Shown here: piece by piece, positions 8,748 through 16,928 of the stretch | Layout of the letters: each line of letters begins with the position of its first letter | How positions within the stretch are numbered: position 1 is the stretch's first letter | NCBI GenBank assembly: GCA_029555025.1 | Contig: JAKPTZ010000057.1 | Location: forward strand, 1-57,791 | Direction of reading: 5' to 3' | DNA: 57,791 bases | DNA from: Deltaproteobacteria bacterium | Lineage (GTDB): Bacteria > Myxococcota_A > UBA9042 > DTJE01 | Position numbers and translations under genes: made by a program | The notes under the pieces: generated by a model | What the model was told of the DNA's origin: nothing | Databases searched by the model: none | Seen by the model: the letters and a program-made list of their open reading frames with translations, nothing else

Positions 8748-10469
8748 ATGATTACCATTGAAGTCAACAACCGTAAGATCGAGGCAAATCCCGGCGAAAT
8801 GCTGCTGGATTCGCTTGAAAGGGCGGGCATCAAGGTACCGACCCTGTGCTACATGAAGGATCTGTTCCCGACCGGCGCGTGCCGCATGTGCGTCGTCGAG
8901 GTCGAGGGTGTCCCAGGCCTGGTTCCGAGCTGCGCCTTCCCCGTCCGCGACGGGATGAAGATCCAGACCCACTCGGAACGGGCGGTCAAGGCACGCAAGA
9001 CGATTCTCGAACTGCTGCTTTCAAACCACCCGGACGACTGCCTTTACTGCGCAAGGAACGGCGACTGCCACCTGCAGGATCTTTCCGAGGAACTTGGGGT
9101 CCGTCAGCGGCGCTACACCGGCCTGCGGGCGGAACTGAAGCCGGACACCAGCAGTCCGTCCATCGTGCGCGACCCGAACAAGTGCATCCTTTGCGGGAAA
9201 TGCGTCCGCGTCTGCGAGGAAGTCCAGGGCGTTTCAGCCATCGACTTCGTCGGCAGGGGATCCAAGACAAAGGTGGCCCCGGCATTCAACCGCGGATTGA
9301 ACGTGTCCAGTTGCGTCGATTGCGGACAGTGCATCATCGTCTGCCCGACAGGCGCGCTGACGGAAAAGAGCAAGTTCAAGGACATCTTCAACGCTATCGA
9401 CGACCCGAAAAAGTTCGTGGTTGTTCAGCACGCCCCGGCCGTCTCCGTGACGCTGGGCGAACTCTTTGGAATGGCCCCGGGGGCCGACGTGAACGGTGCC
9501 ATGAACGCGGCTCTTCGCCGTCTTGGCTTTGACCGCGTATTCGATACTTCGTTCTCGGCCGACCTTACCATCATGGAAGAGGCCAGCGAACTGTTCCACC
9601 GGGTCAAAAACGGCGGAACGCTTCCGATGTTCACATCGTGCTGTCCGGCCTGGATCGACTTCATGGAACAGAACTACCCTGACATGCTGGCAAACCTGTC
9701 TTCGTGCAAGAGCCCCCAGCAGATGCTTGGGGCGGTGATAAAGAGCTTCTATGCCAGGAAGCAGGGAATCGACCCGAAGGACATCTATGTGGTGTCCATC
9801 ATGCCCTGCACCGCCAAGAAGTATGAAGCACAGCTTCCAACCCACGTCAGCGAAGGATACCCGGACGTCGATGCAGTCCTTACCACGCGCGAACTTGCAC
9901 GCATCATCAAGATGCGCGGACTTCACCTGAACAACCTGGAACCGGAAGGCGCCGACACTGCTTTCGGGGAAAGGAGTTCGGCGGGCAAGCTGTTCGGGGC
10001 AAGCGGCGGCGTCATGGAGGCCGCCATCAGGACGGCGTACTTCATGGGGACCGGGGCCGAGCTTGAGGAACTGAAGGTCAAGGCCGTGCGCGGGCTCGAT
10101 GGCGTGAAGGAAGCCCACGTGAAGATCGGCGACCTGGAAATCGGCGTCGCGGTCGTCAACACGCTTGGCAATGCCAGGAAGCTGGTCGAGGAAATCCGGA
10201 ACGGACGATCCGATCTCCACTTCATTGAAGTCATGGCATGCCCAGGCGGGTGCATCGGTGGCGGCGGCCAGCCGATCGGTGCGGATCTGAAGGCCATCAA
10301 GGCCAGACTGAAGGCCCTTTACGAAATCGATCGCGACGAAAGCCTGAGGGTTTCCCACAAGAACCAGCAGGTCAAGCGTCTGTACGAGGAGTATCTGGGC
10401 GAGCCGCTTGGCGAAAAGAGCCACCACCTGCTGCATACGACGTATTCCAGGAGGGACATTGATTTCTAA
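8748..10469 (+). CDS. hydA: [FeFe] hydrogenase catalytic subunit (HydA)
   Basis: The ATG at 8748 follows a GGGAGG site. The 573-residue protein has an N-terminal [2Fe-2S] domain (C34, C45, C48, C62), a His-Cys3 [4Fe-4S] site (H94, C98, C101, C107), a 2[4Fe-4S] ferredoxin (C146-C156 and C189-C199) and a complete H-cluster domain. The H-cluster motifs are TSCCPAW (298-299), MPCTAKKYEA (C354), FGASGGVMEAA and MACPGGCIGGGGQP (C498, C502). All four H-cluster cysteines are present, so it should be active in H2 production or uptake. The maturases HydE, HydF and HydG are not in this window. It is co-transcribed with hydB, 14 nt upstream. Confidence 0.95.
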   Translation: MITIEVNNRKIEANPGEMLLDSLERAGIKVPTLCYMKDLFPTGACRMCVVEVEGVPGLVPSCAFPVRDGMKIQTHSERAVKARKTILELLLSNHPDDCLYCARNGDCHLQDLSEELGVRQRRYTGLRAELKPDTSSPSIVRDPNKCILCGKCVRVCEEVQGVSAIDFVGRGSKTKVAPAFNRGLNVSSCVDCGQCIIVCPTGALTEKSKFKDIFNAIDDPKKFVVVQHAPAVSVTLGELFGMAPGADVNGAMNAALRRLGFDRVFDTSFSADLTIMEEASELFHRVKNGGTLPMFTSCCPAWIDFMEQNYPDMLANLSSCKSPQQMLGAVIKSFYARKQGIDPKDIYVVSIMPCTAKKYEAQLPTHVSEGYPDVDAVLTTRELARIIKMRGLHLNNLEPEGADTAFGERSSAGKLFGASGGVMEAAIRTAYFMGTGAELEELKVKAVRGLDGVKEAHVKIGDLEIGVAVVNTLGNARKLVEEIRNGRSDLHFIEVMACPGGCIGGGGQPIGADLKAIKARLKALYEIDRDESLRVSHKNQQVKRLYEEYLGEPLGEKSHHLLHTTYSRRDIDF

Positions 10470-10519
10470 CGGCCGTTGGGCGATGTTAATGTCCTGACGG
10501 CACTGGCGGAGCTGCTGAA

Positions 10520-12520
10520 ATGGCGCTTGAACTGGTCACCACAATTGGGGATCGCTGCAAGGTCTGCTACACCTGCGTGCGGGAATGTCCGGCCAAGGCA
10601 ATACGCATCAGCGGAGGTCAGGCCGAGGTCATCCAGGAGCGGTGCATCGGATGCGGAAACTGCGTCCAGGTATGCAGCCAGAAGGCCAAGGCCGTCATGA
10701 GTTCCGTCGAACAGGTGAAGGAACTGCTGGAAAGACCGGGGCTGAAGGTTTCGGCGTGTGTTGCCCCGAGCTTCCCGGTCGAGTTCACCGACTGCAGTCC
10801 GGAGCAGTTCATCGGCATGGTTCGCGCACTTGGTTTCGACCTTGTCAACGAGGTCGCGTTCGGCGCGGATCTGGTGTCCGAGAAGTACAACGAACTGGTG
10901 AAGCGCCATTCCGGAACAAAGCGGCGGTTCATCGCGACGGCCTGCGCCGCCGCGGTGGAATACGTCGAACACCTGTCGCCCCACCTGACTGAATCGCTGG
11001 CACCGCTTGCTTCACCGATGGTGGCGATGGCCCGGTACGTCCACCGGATGTACGGCGATGACGTGGCGGTGGTATTCATCGGCCCGTGCATCGCGAAGAA
11101 GGCCGAGGCGGTCGAGCTTTCCCGGGGGCAGGTCGATCAGGTTCTGACCTTCGGCGAACTGCGCGAGATGTTCCGGGACGCCGGCATCGATCCCGACAAA
11201 GTCATTCCGACCAACTTCGATCCTCCATTTGCCAAGCTGGGCGGGATATACCCGGTCAGCGGGGGGCTTGTCCAGACCGCCAAGATCGACGAGCGACTGA
11301 TGTCTTCCGAAGCGGCGGTGGTTGACGGACACAATACGTTCGTCGAGGCAATCAGGGAATTCGAGTCCGGGGCTATCCAGGCTACCGTTGTCGAGGTCAT
11401 GGCCTGCAACGGATGCATCATGGGGCCATCCGTTTCAAGTTCGGTTCCGCTTTACTCGCGACGGGCCATGATTGCCGATTACATCCGCCACAGGATGACG
11501 ACGTTCGATCCCGAGAAGTGGGTCGAGGACATGTACCGCTATCCCGACCTGGATCTTTCGCAGACCTTCAAGCCCGAGGATCGGCGCATGCCGACCCCAA
11601 GCCGGGAGGAAGTCAACGACATCCTTGCCAGACTGGGAAAGGAGACCGCCGAAGACGAACTGAACTGCGGGGCCTGTGGTTACGATACATGCCTGGAACA
11701 TGCCATCGCCATCTTCCAGGGCCTGGCCGAAGGTGAGATGTGCCTTCCACACACCATTGACCAGCTCAAGAGCTCGGTCACTGAACTGGCGGACGTTAAC
11801 AAGCGACTGGAACATGCCCAGCACGCCCTTGTCCAGGGCGAAAAACTTGCAAGCATGGGTCAGCTTGCGGCCGGCATCGCCCACGAGGTCAACAACCCGC
11901 TTGGCGTTGTTCTGATGTATTCACACCTGCTGTCCGAAGACTGCGATGTGAAGCCCGAGATGAGGGAGGATCTTAAGATCATCACGGAGCAGGCAGACAG
12001 GTGCAAGCGCATCGTGTCCGGACTGCTGAACTTCGCAAGGCAGAACCGGGTGCTTCTGCAGCCGACCGTGCTGCGCAAATTTCTGGAATCTTCGTTGCTC
12101 GGGGTGCAGATTCCGGACAACATCAAGGTGGAAATCCAGTGCCCGGATCACGAAGCGATGGCGGAGCTGGACTCCGACCAGTTGATGCAGGTCTTTACCA
12201 ACCTGCTGGTCAACGCGATCGAGGCCATGCCGGACGGTGGCCGGATCGTCCTTGGCTGCCAGTTCACCGAGCGACAGGTAATCTTCCGGATTGCGGACAA
12301 CGGGGTTGGCATTCCCCCCGAAAATGCCGAAAAGGTGTTCACGCCGTTCTTCACGACCAAGCCGGTCGGACGGGGAACCGGGCTGGGACTGCCGGTAAGC
12401 TACGGCATCGTCAAGATGCATCGTGGCGACATCAGGTTTGAATCGAATGTGGATCCCGATCGCGGGCCGACCGGGACAACTTTCTTTATCACGCTGCCCA
12501 GGTACGGGAACAACGTGTGA
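10520..12520 (+). CDS. hydS: [FeFe]-hydrogenase-derived sensor histidine kinase (HydS type)
   Basis: A 666-residue cytoplasmic protein. It starts with a 2[4Fe-4S] ferredoxin (C13-C23, C42-C52), then a degenerate H-cluster domain, a further FeS motif (C383, C386, C391, C408) and a histidine kinase with phospho-acceptor H455 (GIAHEVNNP) and ATPase boxes (DNGVGIP, GRGTGLGLP). The H-cluster motifs differ from HydA: TACAAAVEY for TSCCPAW, IGPCIAKK for MPCTAKK, and MACNGCIMGP for MACPGGCIGGG. So one cluster Cys and the CxxxC spacing are changed. Sensory [FeFe] hydrogenases fused to kinases are known; here the likely signal is H2 or redox state. It lies 50 nt after hydA, with two response proteins following. 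Confidence 0.88.
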   Translation: MALELVTTIGDRCKVCYTCVRECPAKAIRISGGQAEVIQERCIGCGNCVQVCSQKAKAVMSSVEQVKELLERPGLKVSACVAPSFPVEFTDCSPEQFIGMVRALGFDLVNEVAFGADLVSEKYNELVKRHSGTKRRFIATACAAAVEYVEHLSPHLTESLAPLASPMVAMARYVHRMYGDDVAVVFIGPCIAKKAEAVELSRGQVDQVLTFGELREMFRDAGIDPDKVIPTNFDPPFAKLGGIYPVSGGLVQTAKIDERLMSSEAAVVDGHNTFVEAIREFESGAIQATVVEVMACNGCIMGPSVSSSVPLYSRRAMIADYIRHRMTTFDPEKWVEDMYRYPDLDLSQTFKPEDRRMPTPSREEVNDILARLGKETAEDELNCGACGYDTCLEHAIAIFQGLAEGEMCLPHTIDQLKSSVTELADVNKRLEHAQHALVQGEKLASMGQLAAGIAHEVNNPLGVVLMYSHLLSEDCDVKPEMREDLKIITEQADRCKRIVSGLLNFARQNRVLLQPTVLRKFLESSLLGVQIPDNIKVEIQCPDHEAMAELDSDQLMQVFTNLLVNAIEAMPDGGRIVLGCQFTERQVIFRIADNGVGIPPENAEKVFTPFFTTKPVGRGTGLGLPVSYGIVKMHRGDIRFESNVDPDRGPTGTTFFITLPRYGNNV

Positions 12521-12533
12521 AAAGGTGAGGAAA

Positions 12534-12950
12534 ATGAGCGAGCAGATGAGAAACGGGAATGGCAGAAGGATCTTGATTGTCGATGATGACGTCGATTTCC
12601 TGGACATCACCGAGGCACGCCTGAAGGCTGACGGGTTTACGGTGATCAGGTGCGAAGGGCAGGCAGCCGCGGAAGAGTTTCTTTCGAAGGGCGAACCTTT
12701 CGACCTTGCCATCGTGGATCTGATGATGGAATTCATGGACAGCGGGTTCGTAATCAGCCGGAAGATCAAGAAGATCGACGCGACACGGCCGGTCATCATG
12801 GCAACCGGGGTCGAGGCGGAGACCGGACTCGGGTTCGATGCCGCCACGCGTGAGGAACGGTCGTGGATCCAGGCGGACGTGATGCTCGAGAAGCCCCTTC
12901 GTTACGACCAGATCAGGAAGCACATCGACATGCTGCTTCCCGTGGAATAG
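12534..12950 (+). CDS. Single-domain response regulator
   Basis: The ATG at 12534 follows a GGTGAGG site. The 138-residue product is one receiver domain: acidic pocket DDD (about 17-19), phospho-acceptor D62 (AIVDLMME) and the conserved Lys in MLEKPLR. There is no DNA-binding or enzymatic output domain. It lies 13 nt after the HydS-type kinase and is the likely acceptor of its phosphate. Confidence 0.88.
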   Translation: MSEQMRNGNGRRILIVDDDVDFLDITEARLKADGFTVIRCEGQAAAEEFLSKGEPFDLAIVDLMMEFMDSGFVISRKIKKIDATRPVIMATGVEAETGLGFDAATREERSWIQADVMLEKPLRYDQIRKHIDMLLPVE

Positions 12951-12979
12951 ACTTCGCCCGCCCTTGCGTGAGGTATATC

Positions 12980-14125
12980 TTGGACGAGCTTCGAGTACTG
13001 GTTGTCGATGACGAGCTTGGCATCAGGATGGCCATAGCGAAGGCACTTCGCAACGTGGTCGTCGAGGTGCCGGAGTTCAAGTCCAGTTTTGCCCTCGTGA
13101 CGGATTCGGCGGAGACGGCCGAAGACGCCTATGAAATGGTGAAGCAGAATCCGCCGGACATACTCCTGCTGGATCAAAAGCTGCCGGGAATGAGCGGAAT
13201 CGAACTTCTCGAGAAGCTGGTCGCCGAGCAGGTCGAAGTCCTTACCATAATGATTACCGCGTATGCGTCGCTTGAAACGGCAGTCGCGGCCACCAAGAGC
13301 GGGGCGTTCGATTTTCTGGCAAAGCCCTTCACCCCATACGAGCTGCGCGCTTGCCTGTTCAAGGCCGCCAAGCACATCGTCCTTCAGCGGCAGGCCATGA
13401 AGCTGGTCGCCGAAAGGAAAAGGGTCCGCTTCGAGTTTCTGTCCGTCGTCGCGCACGAATTGAAATCCCCGACGGCCGCGGTCGAGGGATACCTGATGAT
13501 GATGAAGGATCGCGTGATGGGCGACACGCTGGACGACTACACCGACGTGATGGATCGCGCCATCTTCCGCCTGTCCGGCATGCACAAGCTCATTGCCGAC
13601 CTTCTGGATCTGACCAGGATCGAGTCCGGAAGCAAGAGGCGCGATGTCGTCGATGTCGATGTACTGCGAATTGCAGATCTGTCGGCGGATTCCGGACGTG
13701 AACTGGGCAAGAGGCGCGGCATCACGGTCGATGTCCATAAGGACGGAGAAACGACCATGAAGGCCGACAGCGGCGAGATAGAGCTTATCATCAACAACTT
13801 CGTGTCGAATGCAGTCAAGTACAACCGCGACCAGGGCCATGTCGATGTGACGGTCGGCAGAACCCCGGACGGAATGATGAGGATCCAGGTCAGGGATACC
13901 GGCATCGGAATGAAGCCGGAGGACGTGAAGCGTCTCTTCGGCGAATTCGTCAGGATCAAGAACGAGAAGACTAAGAGAATCGAGGGTTCCGGTCTCGGGC
14001 TTTCGATCGTCAAGAAGCTGGTTGACCTTTACCAGGGCCGCATCGAGGTTCACAGCGAATGGGAAGTCGGCACCCAATTCACGGTATTCATCGCCGACGC
14101 GGATCCGGCCATCCAGGAGTCCTGA
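12980..14125 (+). CDS. Receiver-histidine kinase hybrid
   Basis: I choose the TTG at 12980 because GTGAGG (12968-12973) precedes it and the receiver begins at once (MDELRVLVVDDE). The 381-residue product has an N-terminal receiver (D65 in LLLDQKLPG, K115 in FLAKPF), a HisKA domain with H159 (VVAHELKSP) and a HATPase domain (NNFVSNAVKYN, DTGIGM, GSGLGLSI). It has no transmembrane segment. Placed last in the hydrogenase operon, it could receive phosphate from HydS and pass it to the single-domain regulator or to an unlinked output. Its target is not visible here. Confidence 0.85.
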   Translation: MDELRVLVVDDELGIRMAIAKALRNVVVEVPEFKSSFALVTDSAETAEDAYEMVKQNPPDILLLDQKLPGMSGIELLEKLVAEQVEVLTIMITAYASLETAVAATKSGAFDFLAKPFTPYELRACLFKAAKHIVLQRQAMKLVAERKRVRFEFLSVVAHELKSPTAAVEGYLMMMKDRVMGDTLDDYTDVMDRAIFRLSGMHKLIADLLDLTRIESGSKRRDVVDVDVLRIADLSADSGRELGKRRGITVDVHKDGETTMKADSGEIELIINNFVSNAVKYNRDQGHVDVTVGRTPDGMMRIQVRDTGIGMKPEDVKRLFGEFVRIKNEKTKRIEGSGLGLSIVKKLVDLYQGRIEVHSEWEVGTQFTVFIADADPAIQES

Positions 14126-14156
14126 ACGCCTTACGAATTCCGTTTCTGCTGCAAAT

Positions 14157-14186
14157 TTGCACTTTTGCATGACCACCTTATAGAAT
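14157..14186 (+). promoter_or_regulatory. Sigma70-type promoter for the MopE-like lipoprotein gene
   Basis: TTGCAC (14157-14162), an 18-bp spacer and TAGAAT (14181-14186), with the predicted start of transcription about 20 bases before the ATG. The -35 overlaps the palindrome GCAAATTTGC (14151-14160), a possible operator. Confidence 0.45.
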
Positions 14187-14212
14187 AGGGCGTCTCTTTA
14201 TCGGAGCGTTTT

Positions 14213-15946
14213 ATGGTGAAGCGTCTCAGTGTGATAATCAGTTTCGCGTTTCTGGCGTTTTCTGCATGCGGTTCCGACAACCCGATTGTCGATGTGACCG
14301 AGGGCGACGACATCAATGTCTCCGAAACGACGGAACAGGACATTGCCGGCGAGGATATCGTCGAGGACACGGGGCGGACGGACACGGTGACCGATCTTGG
14401 TTACCTTGACACGAACCAGCCGGACACGAACCAGCCGGACATGAACCAGCCGGACACGAACCAGCCGGACATGAACCAGCCGGACATGAACCAGCCGGAC
14501 ATGAACCAGCCGGACATGAACCAGCCGGACGACAACCCGATCGAGGATCTCCCGGTCGAGGACGTACCGGTTGAAGACATCCCGGTCGAGGACGTACCGG
14601 TTGAAGAGACCGAAATGCCCTGGATGTGCGCCGTTGACGACGACTGCGCCGATTACTTCGACGATGCCGACTACGATCAGTGCCACCGCCCGGCTTGCGA
14701 CACCGAATCCGGTGAATGCGTAATCATCCCGGTTGACGACGGCACCGAATGCTCCGACGGCGAATTCTGCACCGCCCCCGACACCTGCGTTGCCGGCGAA
14801 TGCATTCCCGGCGGCATGGTCACCTGCGATGACGGCGATGCGTGCACCTTCGATGAATGCGTCGGCGGCGCCTGCGTCAACACGCCCGACACAACCATCC
14901 TTACCTGCGGCATCGGTCCCTGCTATCGTGAAATTCCCGCCTGCGAAGCCGGCGTGGTCAACGAATGCGTTCCGGGCGAACCCCAGGCGGAAATCTGCGA
15001 CACCATCGACAACGACTGCAACGGCTTTGCCGACGATAACCTGACGGACACCGGCGCCGCTTGCGACAGCGACCTTCTGGGCCCGTGCCTGGCCGGTACC
15101 GTTGCCTGTGTGGAAGGCGTCCTGTCCTGCGTCCCGAACGTCCAGCCGACCGCCGAGAAGTGCGACAAGCAGGACAACGACTGTGACGGCGTCATCGACA
15201 ACGATCCCGTCAGCAACGGAATGCCCTGCGCCGTTCCCGGACAGCTTGGCAACTGCCAGGTTGGTGAAACCGGTTGCACCAACGGCCTGGTCGTATGCGT
15301 ACAGACCAACTTCCCGGAAGCGGAAAAGTGCGACGGCATCGACAACGACTGCGACAACGACATTGACGAAAACAGCCCCGGCGCCGGCGTCGCCTGCTCG
15401 ACCGGACTCCCTGGAATCTGCAATGACGGCACGACCAGTTGCGCAACCGGCAAGCTCGAATGCACCCAGACCACTTTCCCGCAAACCGAAATCTGCGACG
15501 GTCTTGATAACGACTGCGACGGCGTGACGGATCCGGCCAACACAACCGGCTGCACCACGTTCTTCAAGGACGTGGACGGCGACGGATTCGGCAGCGCCGA
15601 AACGGCCTGCCTGTGCGCCGCGGTGGCACCGTTCAACACGATCGTCGGCGGCGACTGCTGCGACACCGACAGCAGGGCCAAGCCGGTCGGGGCCGCTCCG
15701 TACACCACTCAGAACAACTGCAACTCCTGGGACTACAACTGCGATGGCACGGTTACCCGCCAGTACAACTACGGCGACGGTTCCTGTGGCGGGCTGCTGT
15801 TCTGCAAGCAGGACATGGTCGAGGGCTGGAAGGGCGCGGCGCCGAACTGCGGCGAGGTCGGAACCTTCCTGGAAAACTGCACCCTCGAGTTCATTCCGCC
15901 AGTCTGCCAGGAGACCACCAAGAAGCTGACCCAGGGCTGCTTCTGA
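14213..15946 (+). CDS. Repeat-stalked, Cys-rich lipoprotein with MopE-like motifs
   Basis: A 577-residue protein with a signal peptide and lipobox (AFSAC), then an acidic stalk carrying eight DxNQP pentads and a VEDVP/VEDIP repeat. The mature part holds many Cys pairs and at least four CDxxDNDCDG-type motifs (KCDKQDNDCDGVID, ICDGLDNDCDGVTD), as in myxobacterial MopE-like putative metal-binding repeats; the acidic loops suggest calcium or another divalent metal. A GGAG site precedes the ATG. It is probably displayed on the cell surface with a structural or adhesive role. No enzyme domain is visible. Confidence 0.85.
   Translation: MVKRLSVIISFAFLAFSACGSDNPIVDVTEGDDINVSETTEQDIAGEDIVEDTGRTDTVTDLGYLDTNQPDTNQPDMNQPDTNQPDMNQPDMNQPDMNQPDMNQPDDNPIEDLPVEDVPVEDIPVEDVPVEETEMPWMCAVDDDCADYFDDADYDQCHRPACDTESGECVIIPVDDGTECSDGEFCTAPDTCVAGECIPGGMVTCDDGDACTFDECVGGACVNTPDTTILTCGIGPCYREIPACEAGVVNECVPGEPQAEICDTIDNDCNGFADDNLTDTGAACDSDLLGPCLAGTVACVEGVLSCVPNVQPTAEKCDKQDNDCDGVIDNDPVSNGMPCAVPGQLGNCQVGETGCTNGLVVCVQTNFPEAEKCDGIDNDCDNDIDENSPGAGVACSTGLPGICNDGTTSCATGKLECTQTTFPQTEICDGLDNDCDGVTDPANTTGCTTFFKDVDGDGFGSAETACLCAAVAPFNTIVGGDCCDTDSRAKPVGAAPYTTQNNCNSWDYNCDGTVTRQYNYGDGSCGGLLFCKQDMVEGWKGAAPNCGEVGTFLENCTLEFIPPVCQETTKKLTQGCF
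14408..14527 (+). repeat. Eight in-frame 15-bp tandem repeats
   Basis: Eight contiguous copies of GACAYGAACCAGCCG encode D(T/M)NQP. Copies 1, 2 and 4 have ACG (Thr) and the other five have ATG (Met). The 15-bp length keeps the reading frame, so slippage would change stalk length without frameshift. Confidence 0.95.
14551..14607 (+). repeat. Two-copy 30-bp repeat encoding VEDVP/VEDIP
   Basis: The 27 bases at 14551-14577 recur exactly at 14581-14607, a 30-bp period. They extend the acidic stalk of the same lipoprotein. Confidence 0.85.
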
Positions 15947-16059
15947 TCCACCCTCTTCAACCTTTCCTGAACCTCAGGCCACATGATTGATCAGGTTGCC
16001 TGTCGATAATCACCTTGAGCGGAACCGTTCAACGTGCGGGCGAATTGGAGAAAATTACA

Positions 16060-16890
16060 TCAGTCCGCTGGTGAGCACGCACCGGAGAGCAACTGAACCA
16101 GCGCGTCATCTTCAGTGATAAGCGTGTGCCGAAACCTCTCGGCGAACTCCAGATCCGTGCCGAGTGCGGCCAGTTGCGCGGAGGCGCCGACAACCATTCG
16201 CCAGTATTCGGCGTATTCCGAATCGGGGCGTCCCATCAGGTATGGAAAATCGAAGCCTGCCGCCTTCAGCCTGCGCCTCTGATCGTTCATCAGGGTGCAA
16301 AGCATGTTTTCGTGGCACAAAGCCGCCTCAATCTTGGTGTCAAGGAACGAAGCAATATCGACGACGTGTTCACCCCTGACGAAATGGCGCGTGAAATAAA
16401 AATTTCCCAGCGGAACGTGCGGCTCAAGGCCCTGGCCGGCGTGCTCCGGATGGAAGTTTGGATAGCCGGCGGCCCAGCTTGCGTCAGCCACCGCCCGGGC
16501 GACAACGTGATGATCCGGGTTCTCATCATCGTTTTCGGCGGGATCGAACGACACGATTACTTCCGGCCTGATCTCCCTGATCTTGCGGATGAAACTTTCC
16601 CGAAGGACGCCGTATGGCACGTCCATCAGTTCGCAGTCGCGAAAACCCAGATGCGAAACCCCGGCCACGCCCAGGATCGACATCGCGCCCTCGAACTCGG
16701 CGCGGTTCCTTTCGATGGCCCCCGGGATGTCGGGCCGGGTGGAGTCCTTTTCGTCGTTGGTGACCCTTACGACATGAACGCGACACCCCCGCGACGACCA
16801 TAACGCCAGGGTGCCGCCAGCAAAAAGCGTGACGTCATCGGCGTGCGGAGTAAATGCAAGCACGCATGCGGGAATGAAATCCTTTGTCAA
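16060..16890 (-). CDS. PIG-L/LmbE-family deacetylase
   Basis: I choose the TTG at 16890 because GGAGG (plus-strand 16899-16903) lies 8 nt upstream; a GTG at 16905 overlaps that site. The 276-residue product has no signal peptide. It carries the family zinc motif near the N-terminus (TPHADDVTLFAGGTL) and the second motif PDHHVVA. PIG-L/LmbE enzymes remove acetyl groups from GlcNAc-type substrates. It is the last gene of the minus-strand glycolipid-type run, 38 nt after the porin, which suggests intracellular deacetylation of an imported amino sugar; that role is inference. Confidence 0.87.
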   Translation of the reverse strand: MTKDFIPACVLAFTPHADDVTLFAGGTLALWSSRGCRVHVVRVTNDEKDSTRPDIPGAIERNRAEFEGAMSILGVAGVSHLGFRDCELMDVPYGVLRESFIRKIREIRPEVIVSFDPAENDDENPDHHVVARAVADASWAAGYPNFHPEHAGQGLEPHVPLGNFYFTRHFVRGEHVVDIASFLDTKIEAALCHENMLCTLMNDQRRRLKAAGFDFPYLMGRPDSEYAEYWRMVVGASAQLAALGTDLEFAERFRHTLITEDDALVQLLSGACSPAD

Positions 16891-16928
16891 AATCGTGTCC
16901 TCCACCCCAACAAAACAAACGGCAAGTC

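Noticed and set aside
14408-14527. Possible iteron-type origin from 15-bp repeats
   Set aside because: The repeats lie inside a coding frame and encode a lipoprotein stalk; no DnaA boxes or replication gene is near.
15966-16002. Terminator between the convergent genes at 15946 and 16060
   Set aside because: Only 4-5-bp stems (CCTGA-ACC-TCAGG and CAGG-TTG-CCTG) are visible and no T-run follows.
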